Below are positions 14,889-21,786 of a stretch of DNA of 34,094 nt, one piece after another. The translations under genes and the position numbers were made by a program. The notes beneath the pieces are model-generated. The model had not been told where the DNA came from. It saw only the letters and a program-made list of their open reading frames with translations, and searched no databases. Every line of letters begins with the position of its first letter. Position 1 is the first letter of the stretch. The DNA comes from Acidimicrobiaceae bacterium (GTDB taxonomy: Bacteria; Actinomycetota; Acidimicrobiia; Acidimicrobiales; UBA8592), in contig JAHECR010000036.1 of assembly GCA_024641655.1 (NCBI GenBank), positions 1 through 34,094 on the forward strand, written 5' to 3'.

Positions 14889-15692
14889 ATGGACGTCACC
14901 GAAGAAGCACCGGGTCCCGAGCCCATCGTCCCGGGTGTCGCCCGTGCGCTCAGCCCGCTCGTTCGGCGCATTCTTGCGCTCAACCCGGGAGCGACCACCG
15001 GGCTCGGTACGAATACCTACTTGGTAGGCATCGACGAGATCGTCGTCGTCGACCCCGGGCCTGACGACCCGAGCCACCTCGATTCGGTCGCGGGCTGCGG
15101 GGGCGATCGCATCCGTTGGATCACCACGACCCGGTCGGGCCCCGAATACGACGCCGGCCTCCAGGCGATGGTCGATCGAACCGGAGCGGAGTTCCTCGAC
15201 CCTGCCGACGGCGACACCATCTTGGGCACCGAGTTCCGCCTGAACGTCTTCGCCATGCCGGGCCCGTCGCCGGAACACCGGACGTTCCTCCTCGAGGAGG
15301 AACGGCTGCTGATCTGCGGAGGGCTGATGGCCAACGATCGGGTGGCGCCCCTCGTGCCCGGCCTGTCCGATCTCGCGCACCTGATCCAGAGCATCGAGCG
15401 CACGACCAAGATGCGGCTTCGTCGCCTCGCCCCCGGGCACGGGCACATCATCGAGAATGCCAAGAAGGCGATCCCCGCGGAGATCGAGCTGCGCGCTGCG
15501 ATCGACGACAACATCCTCAAGGCACTCAAAGACGGTGCGACCACGACCGCGGAGGTGGTTGCAGCCTGTCACGCCGGTGTCGTCGACGAGGCCGTGCTCC
15601 AGGTCCTCACCGCGAACACCGAGGTCCATCTCGCCAAGCTCGTGGCCGACAAGCGGGTCAAGAAGCTCAAGTCGGGGTGGACCGCGGCCTGA
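14889..15692 (+). CDS. LACTB2-like metallo-beta-lactamase fold protein lacking metal ligands
   Basis: A 267-residue protein with the MBL fold and the C-terminal winged-helix domain of the LACTB2 branch. The opening strands are clear (GLGTNTYLVGIDEIVVVDPGP). The HxHxDH metal motif that should follow RWI reads TTTRSGPEYDAG (79-90). The TPGHT loop is MPGPS (123-127, His to Pro). The GD loop is CGGLM (Asp to Gly). Only the last His loop survives (APGHGHIIEN). Hydrolase activity with two metals is therefore unlikely, and the fold may bind nucleic acid or act as a scaffold (inference). ATG 14889 has AGAAGGA 5 nt upstream; ATG 14850, just after the fxsA stop, is an alternative. It probably forms an operon with fxsA. 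Confidence 0.75.
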   Translation: MDVTEEAPGPEPIVPGVARALSPLVRRILALNPGATTGLGTNTYLVGIDEIVVVDPGPDDPSHLDSVAGCGGDRIRWITTTRSGPEYDAGLQAMVDRTGAEFLDPADGDTILGTEFRLNVFAMPGPSPEHRTFLLEEERLLICGGLMANDRVAPLVPGLSDLAHLIQSIERTTKMRLRRLAPGHGHIIENAKKAIPAEIELRAAIDDNILKALKDGATTTAEVVAACHAGVVDEAVLQVLTANTEVHLAKLVADKRVKKLKSGWTAA

Positions 15693-15718
15693 GCGGGCTC
15701 AGGGCCTGACAGCCCGCT
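15692..15718. terminator. Hairpin after the MBL-like gene
   Basis: AGCGGGCT (15692-15699) pairs with AGCCCGCT (15711-15718) around an 11-nt loop, starting on the last base of the stop codon. A second hairpin (GCACTCGC/GCGAGTGC, 15739-15767) follows in the gap between convergent genes. Neither has a T-tract. Confidence 0.45.
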
Positions 15719-15796
15719 GGACGATTCCTCGCCCCGCAGCACTCGCCGCGTGCAGCGCAGCGAGTGCGGGAGCGTCCGACGTCGGTGAGGCCCTGG

Positions 15797-17008
15797 TCAG
15801 TCGATGGTGACGGCGGTGACGCTGTGGGGGTTGGCGATGCTCTCGCGTGCCGCTGCGAGCATGCGGGCCGAGCACCCCTCCATCGCGATCGGGGGGATCG
15901 CCTCGTCGGCGACCCGGTCGACCAGGGCGCGCAAGGCCGTTGCTGCCGGGCCCGAGCCCAACACCGTCGGCTCGCCGCTGTCGCCGCCGGCGGCGACCGC
16001 ACCGTCGATCGGGATCGAACCGAGGAGCGGTACGTCGAGAGTCTCGGCGAGCTCGGAACCGCCGCCACTGCCGAACAGCTCGTACACCGTGCCCTCCTCG
16101 TTGACGAACGAGGTCATGTTCTCGACCACGCCAGCCACGCGCAGGTAGTAGCTGCGGGCCATGTTGGCGACTCGCACCGCGACTGACTGCGCCGTGCGCG
16201 CCGGTGTGGTGACCACGATCATGTCGGCCCGGGGCAACATCTTCGCCAGGCCCATCTGAACGTCGCCGGTGCCCGGTGGGGTGTCGATGAGGAGGTAGTC
16301 GAGCTGGCCCCAGTCGACGTCCTCGAGGAAGTGTCGCACGGCGCGGTTCAAGATGAGGCCGCGCCAGTTCAGCGACGTCGCGTCGTCGTCGACGAGGAAC
16401 CCCATCGAGACCGTGTCGATCGAACCGGCGCCGATCTCGCGCCGGTTTGGGGTCATCTTCCCCGAGTCCTTCGAGCCGCCGAGGCGCCCTTCGACGCCGA
16501 GCATGCGAGGAACAGAGAAACCCCAGATGTCGGCGTCGAGCAGGCCCACGGCGAAACCGCGTGCCGCCAGTCCGGCGGCGAGGTTGACGGTGACCGATGA
16601 CTTGCCGACGCCGCCCTTGCCCGACGCGACCATGATGCAGCGCGTCGTGGGTGACACGCCGGTCTTGGGAACATCCTGGGAGAGGTTGAAGCGGGCGCGG
16701 TCCATCGCCGCAGCCTTTTCCTGCTGGTTGAGCTCACCCCAGGAGATCTCGACCCGCGAGACGCCGGGCATCGAGCCGATGCGCGAGCGCACGTCGCGTT
16801 GGATGTGCGATCGGAGGGGACAGCCGGCGGTGGTGAGCGCGATCGTCAGCGTGACCACTCCGTCGTCGTCGACCCGGACCTCGCGCGCCATGCCCAGCTC
16901 GACGATGTCGGAGCCGAGCTCGGGATCGATCACCCCACGGAGAATCTCGGTCACCTGCTGCTCGCGCGGTGGCTTCGTACCGGAACCTTGGGGGGCGACT
17001 TCGCTCAC
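15797..17008 (-). CDS. mrp: Mrp/NBP35-type Fe-S carrier P-loop ATPase
   Basis: A 403-residue protein with an N-terminal MIP18/DUF59 domain (VIDPELGSDIVELGMAREV, then TAGCPLRSHI) fused to the Mrp ATPase. The ATPase has the deviant Walker A ASGKGGVGKSSVTVNLA (about 128-144), DADIWGFSVPRMLG, and switch II DTPPGTGDVQ. The CxxC cluster-binding pair usual in Mrp/NBP35 is absent (VVENMTSFVNEEGTVYELFG), as is common in actinobacterial members. Its likely role is handling Fe-S clusters for apoproteins in the cytosol. The start is GTG 17008, with TAGAAT exactly 6 nt upstream and no Shine-Dalgarno, implying a leaderless mRNA. It diverges by 39 bp from a SufR-like regulator, and an A-type carrier lies beyond it. 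Confidence 0.9.
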   Translation of the reverse strand: MSEVAPQGSGTKPPREQQVTEILRGVIDPELGSDIVELGMAREVRVDDDGVVTLTIALTTAGCPLRSHIQRDVRSRIGSMPGVSRVEISWGELNQQEKAAAMDRARFNLSQDVPKTGVSPTTRCIMVASGKGGVGKSSVTVNLAAGLAARGFAVGLLDADIWGFSVPRMLGVEGRLGGSKDSGKMTPNRREIGAGSIDTVSMGFLVDDDATSLNWRGLILNRAVRHFLEDVDWGQLDYLLIDTPPGTGDVQMGLAKMLPRADMIVVTTPARTAQSVAVRVANMARSYYLRVAGVVENMTSFVNEEGTVYELFGSGGGSELAETLDVPLLGSIPIDGAVAAGGDSGEPTVLGSGPAATALRALVDRVADEAIPPIAMEGCSARMLAAARESIANPHSVTAVTID

Positions 17009-17014
17009 GAGTGA

Positions 17015-17041
17015 ATTCTACCGGTCTCGGCCGTGTAAAGT
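17015..17041. promoter_or_regulatory. Face-to-face leaderless promoters of mrp and the SufR-like gene
   Basis: The minus-strand -10 TAGAAT occupies 17015-17020, 6 nt before GTG 17008. The plus-strand -10 TAAAGT occupies 17036-17041, 6 nt before GTG 17048. Each promoter's upstream part overlaps the other gene's start, so a single bound regulator could silence both. Confidence 0.6.
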
Positions 17042-17047
17042 GGGCTC

Positions 17048-17755
17048 GTGCAGCCTCCTGCGGTGAACGACGACCACGCCTCACGCCTCGCGGTGTTGAA
17101 GGCGCTCGGGGACGACACGCGCTACGCGATCTATGTCGAGCTGGCCGGCGCTGCTGCACCGATGGCCACGGCGCGCATCGCCGAGCGCCTCGGTCTTCAC
17201 GTCAATACCGTGCGTCCGCACCTCGAGCGTATGCGCGACGTCGGATTGCTCAAGCTCTCCAGCGCCGCCAATGGCGGCGTGGGTCGCCCCCAGCACCGGT
17301 ATGCGCTGGCTGCCGATGCACCGTCGCTCGGTCTCGACCGTCGCGCATCGGCGAGCCTCGCCCGCGCGCTGCTGCGTCTCGCCGACGATGTCGGCGCCGA
17401 TCGCGACGACGCCTTCGAAGCAGGGCAGGCGCAAGGTCGCGAGGACGCGCAGCCCCATGCCGGCGAGGCTGCACCCGCCGCGCTCCTCGCTCACCTCGAG
17501 ACGCAGGGGTTCGACCCCAGGTCCGTCGCTGACGAATCCTCCATGACCGTGACGTTTGCGCAGTGTCCCTTCGACGACGTCGCAGCCGTCAACCCGTCGT
17601 TGGTGTGCGGTATGCACCGGGGGATGGTCGATGGTTTCGTCGCCGAGCTCGGTGGCTGCACGGTCCACGACTTCCAGGCCCGCGCCGATGGCGCTACCTG
17701 CCATGTCGAACTGCACCTCGAGCCCCTGAACCATCCATTGCGTTCCGCTGGTTGA
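17048..17755 (+). CDS. SufR-like Fe-S-sensing HTH regulator
   Basis: A 235-residue regulator with an N-terminal ArsR/DeoR-type winged helix (RLAVLKALGDDTRYAIYVEL, ARIAERLGLHVNTVRPHLERM, and a GRPQHRYAL wing). Its C-terminal half has four cysteines: C173 (FAQCPF), C187 (SLVCGMH), C204 (LGGC) and C218 (ATCHV). Spacing and the CPF...VCxxHxGMxxGF pattern resemble SufR, the cluster-binding repressor of suf operons. It lies between mrp and an A-type Fe-S carrier gene, which supports a role as an Fe-S status sensor. The start is GTG 17048 with TAAAGT 6 nt upstream and no Shine-Dalgarno. The -35-like hexamer for the next gene overlaps its stop codon. Confidence 0.8.
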   Translation: MQPPAVNDDHASRLAVLKALGDDTRYAIYVELAGAAAPMATARIAERLGLHVNTVRPHLERMRDVGLLKLSSAANGGVGRPQHRYALAADAPSLGLDRRASASLARALLRLADDVGADRDDAFEAGQAQGREDAQPHAGEAAPAALLAHLETQGFDPRSVADESSMTVTFAQCPFDDVAAVNPSLVCGMHRGMVDGFVAELGGCTVHDFQARADGATCHVELHLEPLNHPLRSAG

Positions 17756-17778
17756 CCAGCGGCTTCCACCCCTACAAT
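17752..17778 (+). promoter_or_regulatory. Probable promoter of the A-type carrier gene
   Basis: TTGACC (17752-17757), a short 15-bp spacer and TACAAT (17773-17778). The -35 overlaps the stop codon of the regulator gene. The predicted leader is about 39 nt and holds AAGGAGAT (17809-17816). Confidence 0.4.
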
Positions 17779-17823
17779 CCGACGTGTGCCACCGGCACCG
17801 TGAACTTCAAGGAGATACCCGAC

Positions 17824-18144
17824 GTGATCACGCTCACCGAAGCTGCAACCTCCAAGGTCGACGAGCTCATCAAGGGCGAAGGCGAAGACGGCCTCGCCCT
17901 CCGTGTCGCCGTCCGTCCCGGCGGATGCTCGGGATTCAGCTACGAGATGTTCTTCGACACCGACATCGCCGAGGACGACCAGACCGTCGAGTACTCGGGG
18001 GTCAGGGTCGTGGTCGACCCGTCGAGCGCCATGTGGCTCGAGGGTGCGACCCTCGATTACAAGGATGGCCTGGAGCAGTCGGGGTTCAGCATCAACAACC
18101 CGAACGCCCAGCGCACCTGCGGGTGCGGCAACAGCTTCAGCTGA
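17824..18144 (+). CDS. HesB/IscA/ErpA-family A-type Fe-S carrier
   Basis: A 106-residue A-type carrier that takes nascent Fe-S clusters and passes them to target proteins. The three family cysteines are present: PGGCSGFSYEMFF (C35) and RTCGCGNSF (C101, C103). The N-terminal ITLTEAATSKVDELI is also typical. The length is as expected for ErpA/IscA. The start is GTG 17824 with AAGGAGAT 7 nt upstream, one of the stronger ribosome-binding sites in the window. It completes an Fe-S island with mrp and the SufR-like gene; its specific clients are not shown. Confidence 0.93.
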   Translation: MITLTEAATSKVDELIKGEGEDGLALRVAVRPGGCSGFSYEMFFDTDIAEDDQTVEYSGVRVVVDPSSAMWLEGATLDYKDGLEQSGFSINNPNAQRTCGCGNSFS

Positions 18145-18171
18145 CCCCCCGAGGGGCGCACCCTTCGACCC

Positions 18172-18196
18172 GGTCCCGGCGCGCGCCGCCGGGACC
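18172..18196. terminator. Hairpin between convergent A-type carrier and lipoprotein genes
   Basis: GGTCCCGGC (18172-18180) and GCCGGGACC (18188-18196) form a perfect 9-bp stem with a 7-nt loop in the 60-bp gap between two convergent genes. No T-tract follows. Confidence 0.6.
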
Positions 18197-18204
18197 TGCC
18201 GCAT

Positions 18205-19140
18205 TCACGACACGAGCGCGAGCGCAGTGGCCATCTCGGTGCGATCGAAGCTGAAGTCGAGCCGCGCGACAACCGTCCCGGTGCTGTCGGCAACGATGAA
18301 ACTCGGCTCGAAGGTCATGCCGTAGGTGGTGATGACGGGGCCGACTTCGCCGAAGGTCCCCGAATCGTTGATCTGCCCGGGCTCGAGATACACCTCCGAG
18401 TGGATCACGTCGAGGTCGGCGGTGATCCCCAGCTCGATCAGCAGCTCGACCGACGGGCCGCAGATCGAGGTCTGGCAGTAGCCCGGGGTTGCGATGAGCA
18501 ACGCGGTGGGGCGGCCGTTGTCGATGACATCGGCGAGGTTCACCCGGTGGAACGGGCACGGGTCCGCTCGGGTGCAGATGGGGTCGTACCCTCGGGAATC
18601 GTCGAGCGTCGGTGTCGCGACGGGCCGGAGGTGGTCGCCGACCTGCACGAGGGAGACCTCCTCGCGCTCGGCCACGACGAATTCCGCATCCTGGTCCTCG
18701 CCGTCGATCGAGGTGTGGAGCCGGTACAGCCCGGCCGCGGTGACCTCTTGCGCCAGCAAGAAGTACGGGGTCGGTATCCCGGCGTCGTGACGGACGAGCT
18801 CGACGTCGACCATGCCCCCGTCAGGACCCTCGAGGGTGCCGGCGAGGCCGTCGGGCAGGCCGTTCACCGCCGGTCCTCCGTCGCTGCTGAACAGGAAGAA
18901 CGGGGCCCGGATCGTGGTCCCGGCAGCGAGGGTCGAAGCGACCCGCAAGCCGTCGGCGAAGCCCGGTTGGAGCAACAACAGATCATCGAAGGAGCCGCCG
19001 CCGGCTCCCTCGCCCTGGGTCGCCGAGTCGTCCCGGTCGCTGCGGCCGCAGGCGGTGAGCAGGGCCAGGCCACCAGCGGCGACGAGGAACCGACGGCGAC
19101 CGATCGCGGGGCGACGGTCGGGGATCGGTTGCAGGACCAT
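18205..19140 (-). CDS. Tat-exported lipoprotein with thioredoxin-like domain
   Basis: A 311-residue protein. The N-terminus reads as a twin-arginine lipoprotein signal: GRRRFLVAAGGLALLTACG (residues about 14-32), with the lipobox LTAC placing the mature Cys near residue 31. After a low-complexity Gly/Ser linker comes a middle beta-rich domain. A C-terminal thioredoxin-like fold follows, with LLIATPGYCQTSICGPSVELL (a C-x4-C pair). This motif differs from CxxC thioredoxins and recalls redoxin/SCO-like proteins. A role as an extracytoplasmic, membrane-tethered thiol or metal protein is inferred. The start is ATG 19140 with TACGTT 6 nt upstream and no Shine-Dalgarno. It is divergent from the XDH-like gene by only 23 bp. 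Confidence 0.75.
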   Translation of the reverse strand: MVLQPIPDRRPAIGRRRFLVAAGGLALLTACGRSDRDDSATQGEGAGGGSFDDLLLLQPGFADGLRVASTLAAGTTIRAPFFLFSSDGGPAVNGLPDGLAGTLEGPDGGMVDVELVRHDAGIPTPYFLLAQEVTAAGLYRLHTSIDGEDQDAEFVVAEREEVSLVQVGDHLRPVATPTLDDSRGYDPICTRADPCPFHRVNLADVIDNGRPTALLIATPGYCQTSICGPSVELLIELGITADLDVIHSEVYLEPGQINDSGTFGEVGPVITTYGMTFEPSFIVADSTGTVVARLDFSFDRTEMATALALVS

Positions 19141-19146
19141 GCGCTG

Positions 19147-19156
19147 AACGTAGCCT
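19147..19156. promoter_or_regulatory. Overlapping divergent -10 boxes
   Basis: TACGTT on the minus strand (19147-19152) lies 6 nt before ATG 19140. TAGCCT on the plus strand (19151-19156) lies 7 nt before ATG 19164. The boxes share two bases, so both promoters cannot be melted at once. Confidence 0.6.
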
Positions 19157-19163
19157 CCCAGGC

Positions 19164-20690
19164 ATGGCCAACGGCAGTCGCGACGTGAGCTTCGAGGTGA
19201 ACGGCGACCTCGTGACGGTGCCCGACGAAGGGGCGTCGCTGCTCGAGACGCTGCGTGACCGGCTCGGCGTGCGTTCGGCGAAGGATGGCTGCAGTCCCCA
19301 GGGTCAGTGTGGGTGCTGCACGGTGCTCGTCGACGGGCAACCGCGCGTCTCGTGCGTCACCGCGACGCGTCGGGTCGACGGGCGGTCGATCACGACGTTG
19401 GAGGGGATCGCCGATGCTTCTCGTTGGGCCGAGGCACTCTGCGCGACCGGTGGGAGCCAGTGTGGGTTCTGCACGCCCGGCATCATCATCCGCCTCGCCG
19501 GTGCCGCCGCCAAACACGGACCGCTCGATGACGCAGGTGTGCGGGACGCGTTGAAAGCCCACCTCTGCCGCTGCACCGGATGGCAGACCATCGTCGAGGC
19601 TGCGGTTGCCGTGCCGGTCGTGCGGAGCCGTGATTTCGCCGCTGCCGCGACACGGGCTGCACTCGAAGGGGGCGTTCCCCAACGGGTCGGTCCGGAGGTC
19701 GCGGCCGGTTCGGGGGGCTTCTCGGAGGACACTGCCCCGGCCGACGCCCTCGTGGCGGTGCTCGACGGCGTGGGCAACTGGGTCGTGGGTGAGTCCTTGT
19801 TCGAGGCCCGCCGGCTCGCTCGCAAGGTGCAGGGAAGGCGGACGACGGCTGAAGCCCGGCCGCCTGTCGATCTGCCCCCGGGCGACTGGGTCGCCACGCT
19901 GCGAACGACCTGGGTCGACCCCGGGTACCTGGAAACCGACGCAAGCTGGTGCGTCCCCGGTGGCGTCCCGGTGAGCGCTCAGGGTAATGGCGGTGCCTTC
20001 GGCGGCAAGGCTGCGAGCCCGGTGGGGGAGCTCGCCCGCCGCCTCGCCGACGCGCACGGGCGGCCGGTGCGCGTCCTGTACAGCCGGGAAGACGCGGTCC
20101 GCCTCGGTCCGAAGCGCCCGCCGGTGGCCGGCGGCGTGCGCGCCGACGGAACGGGAATGCTGGCCGTCGCGCGCACCGCCGGCATCGCTGCGGCCATCGC
20201 CACGGTTGCGCCGGCGCTCGAGGTGCTGGAGGTCGACGTCGTCGGGCCGGCCACGTCAGCGGCAATCCGCGGCGCCGGGTGGGTCGAGGCGGTGGTGTTG
20301 CTGTCGGCGCTCGATGACGAACCACGATGGGTCGTTTCTCCCCAGGGCGCGTCGGCCATTGCCGAGGTCACCGCCTCCGGGATCGAGGTCACCGTGCGAT
20401 GCGGGGATCGGCTCGACGACGTCGTCCTTCGCTCGTACTGCGTCGGGGCCGCGCACATGGCGTACAGCTGGGTCACCAGCGAGTCGCTCGCGGTCGACGA
20501 CGATGGGCGCGTCCTCGACCTCACGGTACGCAGCCTCGGCATCGTGGGGGCTGCGAGCACCCCGCCGATCGCGGTCCACATCGAGCCCGACGACGGCCCG
20601 CCGGTCAACGGCAGCGATGCCGTGTTCGCTGCGGTCGCCGCTGCGACGTGGCGGGCGCGCGGGCACGCGTCGGTCTGGCCGACGGGCTGA
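19164..20690 (+). CDS. Fused, shortened xanthine dehydrogenase-like protein (2x[2Fe-2S] plus Mo-domain remnant)
   Basis: A 508-residue fusion. Residues 1-150 are a complete XDH-type iron-sulfur subunit: a plant-ferredoxin cluster (C43, C49, C52, C64) and an alpha-helical cluster (C100, C103, C135, C137 in HLCRCTGW). Residues about 190-508 resemble pieces of the molybdopterin subunit: a YLETDASWC segment, the Mo-loop GNGGAFGGK (274-282), GRPVRVLYSREDAVRLGPKRPP and an end-like PPIAVHIEPDDGPPVNGSD. The normal subunit exceeds 700 residues, so large parts are absent. The catalytic GxGE motif appears as NGSD. No FAD domain is present. Function is unclear: electron transfer or a minimal hydroxylase. 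The start is ATG 19164, apparently leaderless (TAGCCT at 7 nt). Confidence 0.75.
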   Translation: MANGSRDVSFEVNGDLVTVPDEGASLLETLRDRLGVRSAKDGCSPQGQCGCCTVLVDGQPRVSCVTATRRVDGRSITTLEGIADASRWAEALCATGGSQCGFCTPGIIIRLAGAAAKHGPLDDAGVRDALKAHLCRCTGWQTIVEAAVAVPVVRSRDFAAAATRAALEGGVPQRVGPEVAAGSGGFSEDTAPADALVAVLDGVGNWVVGESLFEARRLARKVQGRRTTAEARPPVDLPPGDWVATLRTTWVDPGYLETDASWCVPGGVPVSAQGNGGAFGGKAASPVGELARRLADAHGRPVRVLYSREDAVRLGPKRPPVAGGVRADGTGMLAVARTAGIAAAIATVAPALEVLEVDVVGPATSAAIRGAGWVEAVVLLSALDDEPRWVVSPQGASAIAEVTASGIEVTVRCGDRLDDVVLRSYCVGAAHMAYSWVTSESLAVDDDGRVLDLTVRSLGIVGAASTPPIAVHIEPDDGPPVNGSDAVFAAVAAATWRARGHASVWPTG

Positions 20691-20723
20691 TCACCTACGG
20701 TCCCCGTCGGGTCGCGAGTCACC

Positions 20724-20729
20724 TACGAT
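20724..20729 (+). promoter_or_regulatory. -10 box of ridA, leaderless start
   Basis: TACGAT is followed by exactly 6 nt and ATG 20736; no Shine-Dalgarno sequence is visible. The box lies within the second of two TCACCTACG copies (20691 and 20719 region) in the 45-bp gap. Confidence 0.5.
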
Positions 20730-20735
20730 GCGGAC

Positions 20736-21089
20736 ATGGCAACACCAGTGGGTCCCTACACGCCCGTCGTCCGAGTCGGGAAGTGGCTCGTCTGTTCCGG
20801 CCAGATCGGCATCGCCGCCGGCTCGCTCGTCGAGGGTGGTCTCGAAGCCGAGCTAAGGCAGGCGTTCGCGAACCTGCGCGCGCTCCTGGAGGGCCATGGC
20901 GCATCGCTGTCCGACGTCGTCAAGACCACGGTGTTCCTCCTCGACATGGACGACTACGGGGAGATGAACCGGGTGTACACGGACGAGTTTGGCGACCACC
21001 GGCCGGCGCGTTCGGCCGTCGCGGTGGCGGGCCTGCCCCTCGGTGCCGCGGTAGAACTCGAAGCATGGGCGCGCGTTCGGTCACAATAG
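20736..21089 (+). CDS. RidA/YjgF/UK114-family protein
   Basis: A 117-residue trimeric RidA-like protein. The family hydrolyses reactive enamine/imine intermediates released by PLP enzymes. Visible signatures are GPYTPVVRVGKWLVCSGQIGI near the N-terminus, a central DVVKTTVFLLDMDDYGEMN, and RPARSAVAVAGLPLGAAVELE at the C-terminus, which contains the arginine that binds the substrate carboxylate in active RidA. The start is ATG 20736, apparently leaderless. It follows the XDH-like gene in the same frame with one TGA between, but has its own complete N-terminus. Confidence 0.9.
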   Translation: MATPVGPYTPVVRVGKWLVCSGQIGIAAGSLVEGGLEAELRQAFANLRALLEGHGASLSDVVKTTVFLLDMDDYGEMNRVYTDEFGDHRPARSAVAVAGLPLGAAVELEAWARVRSQ

Positions 21090-21111
21090 GGTCGGAGACA
21101 ATAGCGTCGGA
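21082..21111 (+). repeat. Two 15-bp tandem repeats at the end of ridA
   Basis: CACAATAGGGTCGGA and GACAATAGCGTCGGA lie back to back over the ridA stop codon; they differ at two positions. The ACAATA cores look like -10 elements for the small membrane gene downstream. Replication slippage is an equally simple origin. Confidence 0.5.
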
Positions 21112-21172
21112 CACAGAAGCGGCGGCTCCGTCCAGGGGGTCACCCCGACACACCATCGCAAGGAGCCCAGCT

Positions 21173-21355
21173 ATGGGTGGAACGATCGTCATCATCGTCG
21201 TGCTGACCGTCATCGTGCCGGTTTCGATCATCATGAGCGGCCTCGTGGCATCCGGCGTGCTCGGCTTCATCCTCAAACGCGATGCCGACCTCATCCACGA
21301 GGGGTCCGAGCTGCTGGCCCTGAGCCAGAAGGACTTCTACGCCGAGGTCGACTAG
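21173..21355 (+). CDS. Small single-helix membrane protein, unknown
   Basis: A 60-residue protein. Residues 3-33 form a long hydrophobic helix (GTIVIIVVLTVIVPVSIIM onward), followed by a short amphipathic acidic tail ending SQKDFYAEVD. No family is recognised. ATG 21173 is supported by AAGGAG 7 nt upstream; upstream in-frame starts are not. The gene is followed 7 nt later by another small membrane protein gene, so the two are probably co-transcribed and may work together. Confidence 0.6.
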   Translation: MGGTIVIIVVLTVIVPVSIIMSGLVASGVLGFILKRDADLIHEGSELLALSQKDFYAEVD

Positions 21356-21362
21356 GTCCGAC

Positions 21363-21740
21363 GTGGCCGACGCCGCGGACTCGACCGAAGTGACCAATTC
21401 GACCGGAGCCGGGGCGCGCCGGTCCGCGTCGGCGGCTGCTCGGGTCGACGCGGTTGCGGGCCGGGCCGGGCTGTGGCCCCTGGCGGCCCTCGCCGCCATG
21501 GCGACCGGGTTCGGGGTACTGCTGGCGGGTGGCATCGTCGACAACAACCGGTCGACCAGCGTGCCGCTCGTGCTCGCGTCGGCCTACCTGGTCGTCGCCG
21601 TCGGGGGGCCTGCGGTCTATGCACACTGGCCGGGGGCCGAGGGGGCCCGCAGTACCCGGTGGGCCCGGGCTCTGGTGGTCTCGGTCGGAGCCCACGTGGT
21701 GGGCGCGTTCTTGCTGCCCGTGTTGGCTCTCGTCACGTAG
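21363..21740 (+). CDS. Small three-helix membrane protein, unknown
   Basis: A 125-residue protein beginning at GTG 21363. About 36 polar, Ala/Ser/Thr-rich residues precede three predicted transmembrane segments: about 37-59 (LWPLAALAAMATGFGVLLAG), 67-87 (VPLVLASAYLVVAVGGPAVY) and 103-124 (ALVVSVGAHVVGAFLLPVLA). No family is recognised. It starts 7 nt after the preceding small membrane gene, with only a weak AGGT upstream, and is probably translated together with it. It converges on the GlnR-like gene. Confidence 0.6.
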   Translation: MADAADSTEVTNSTGAGARRSASAAARVDAVAGRAGLWPLAALAAMATGFGVLLAGGIVDNNRSTSVPLVLASAYLVVAVGGPAVYAHWPGAEGARSTRWARALVVSVGAHVVGAFLLPVLALVT

Positions 21741-21786
21741 CGCCGCCCGGGGTCCTCGAGGCCCCTGCTCGTCATCGACGGGTCGC

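Noticed and set aside
20688..20736. A single TGA separates the XDH-like gene and ridA in the same frame with no other stop, and selAB is nearby, so UGA readthrough to a fusion selenoprotein was considered.
   Set aside because: RidA has a complete family N-terminus and its own -10 box. No SECIS-like hairpin is evident after the TGA. Same-frame gaps without stops are common at this GC content.
21136..21146. GGGGTCACCCC palindrome upstream of the small membrane gene.
   Set aside because: It is short and GC-rich. Similar GGGTCACCC strings occur elsewhere (near 3751), so chance is likely.
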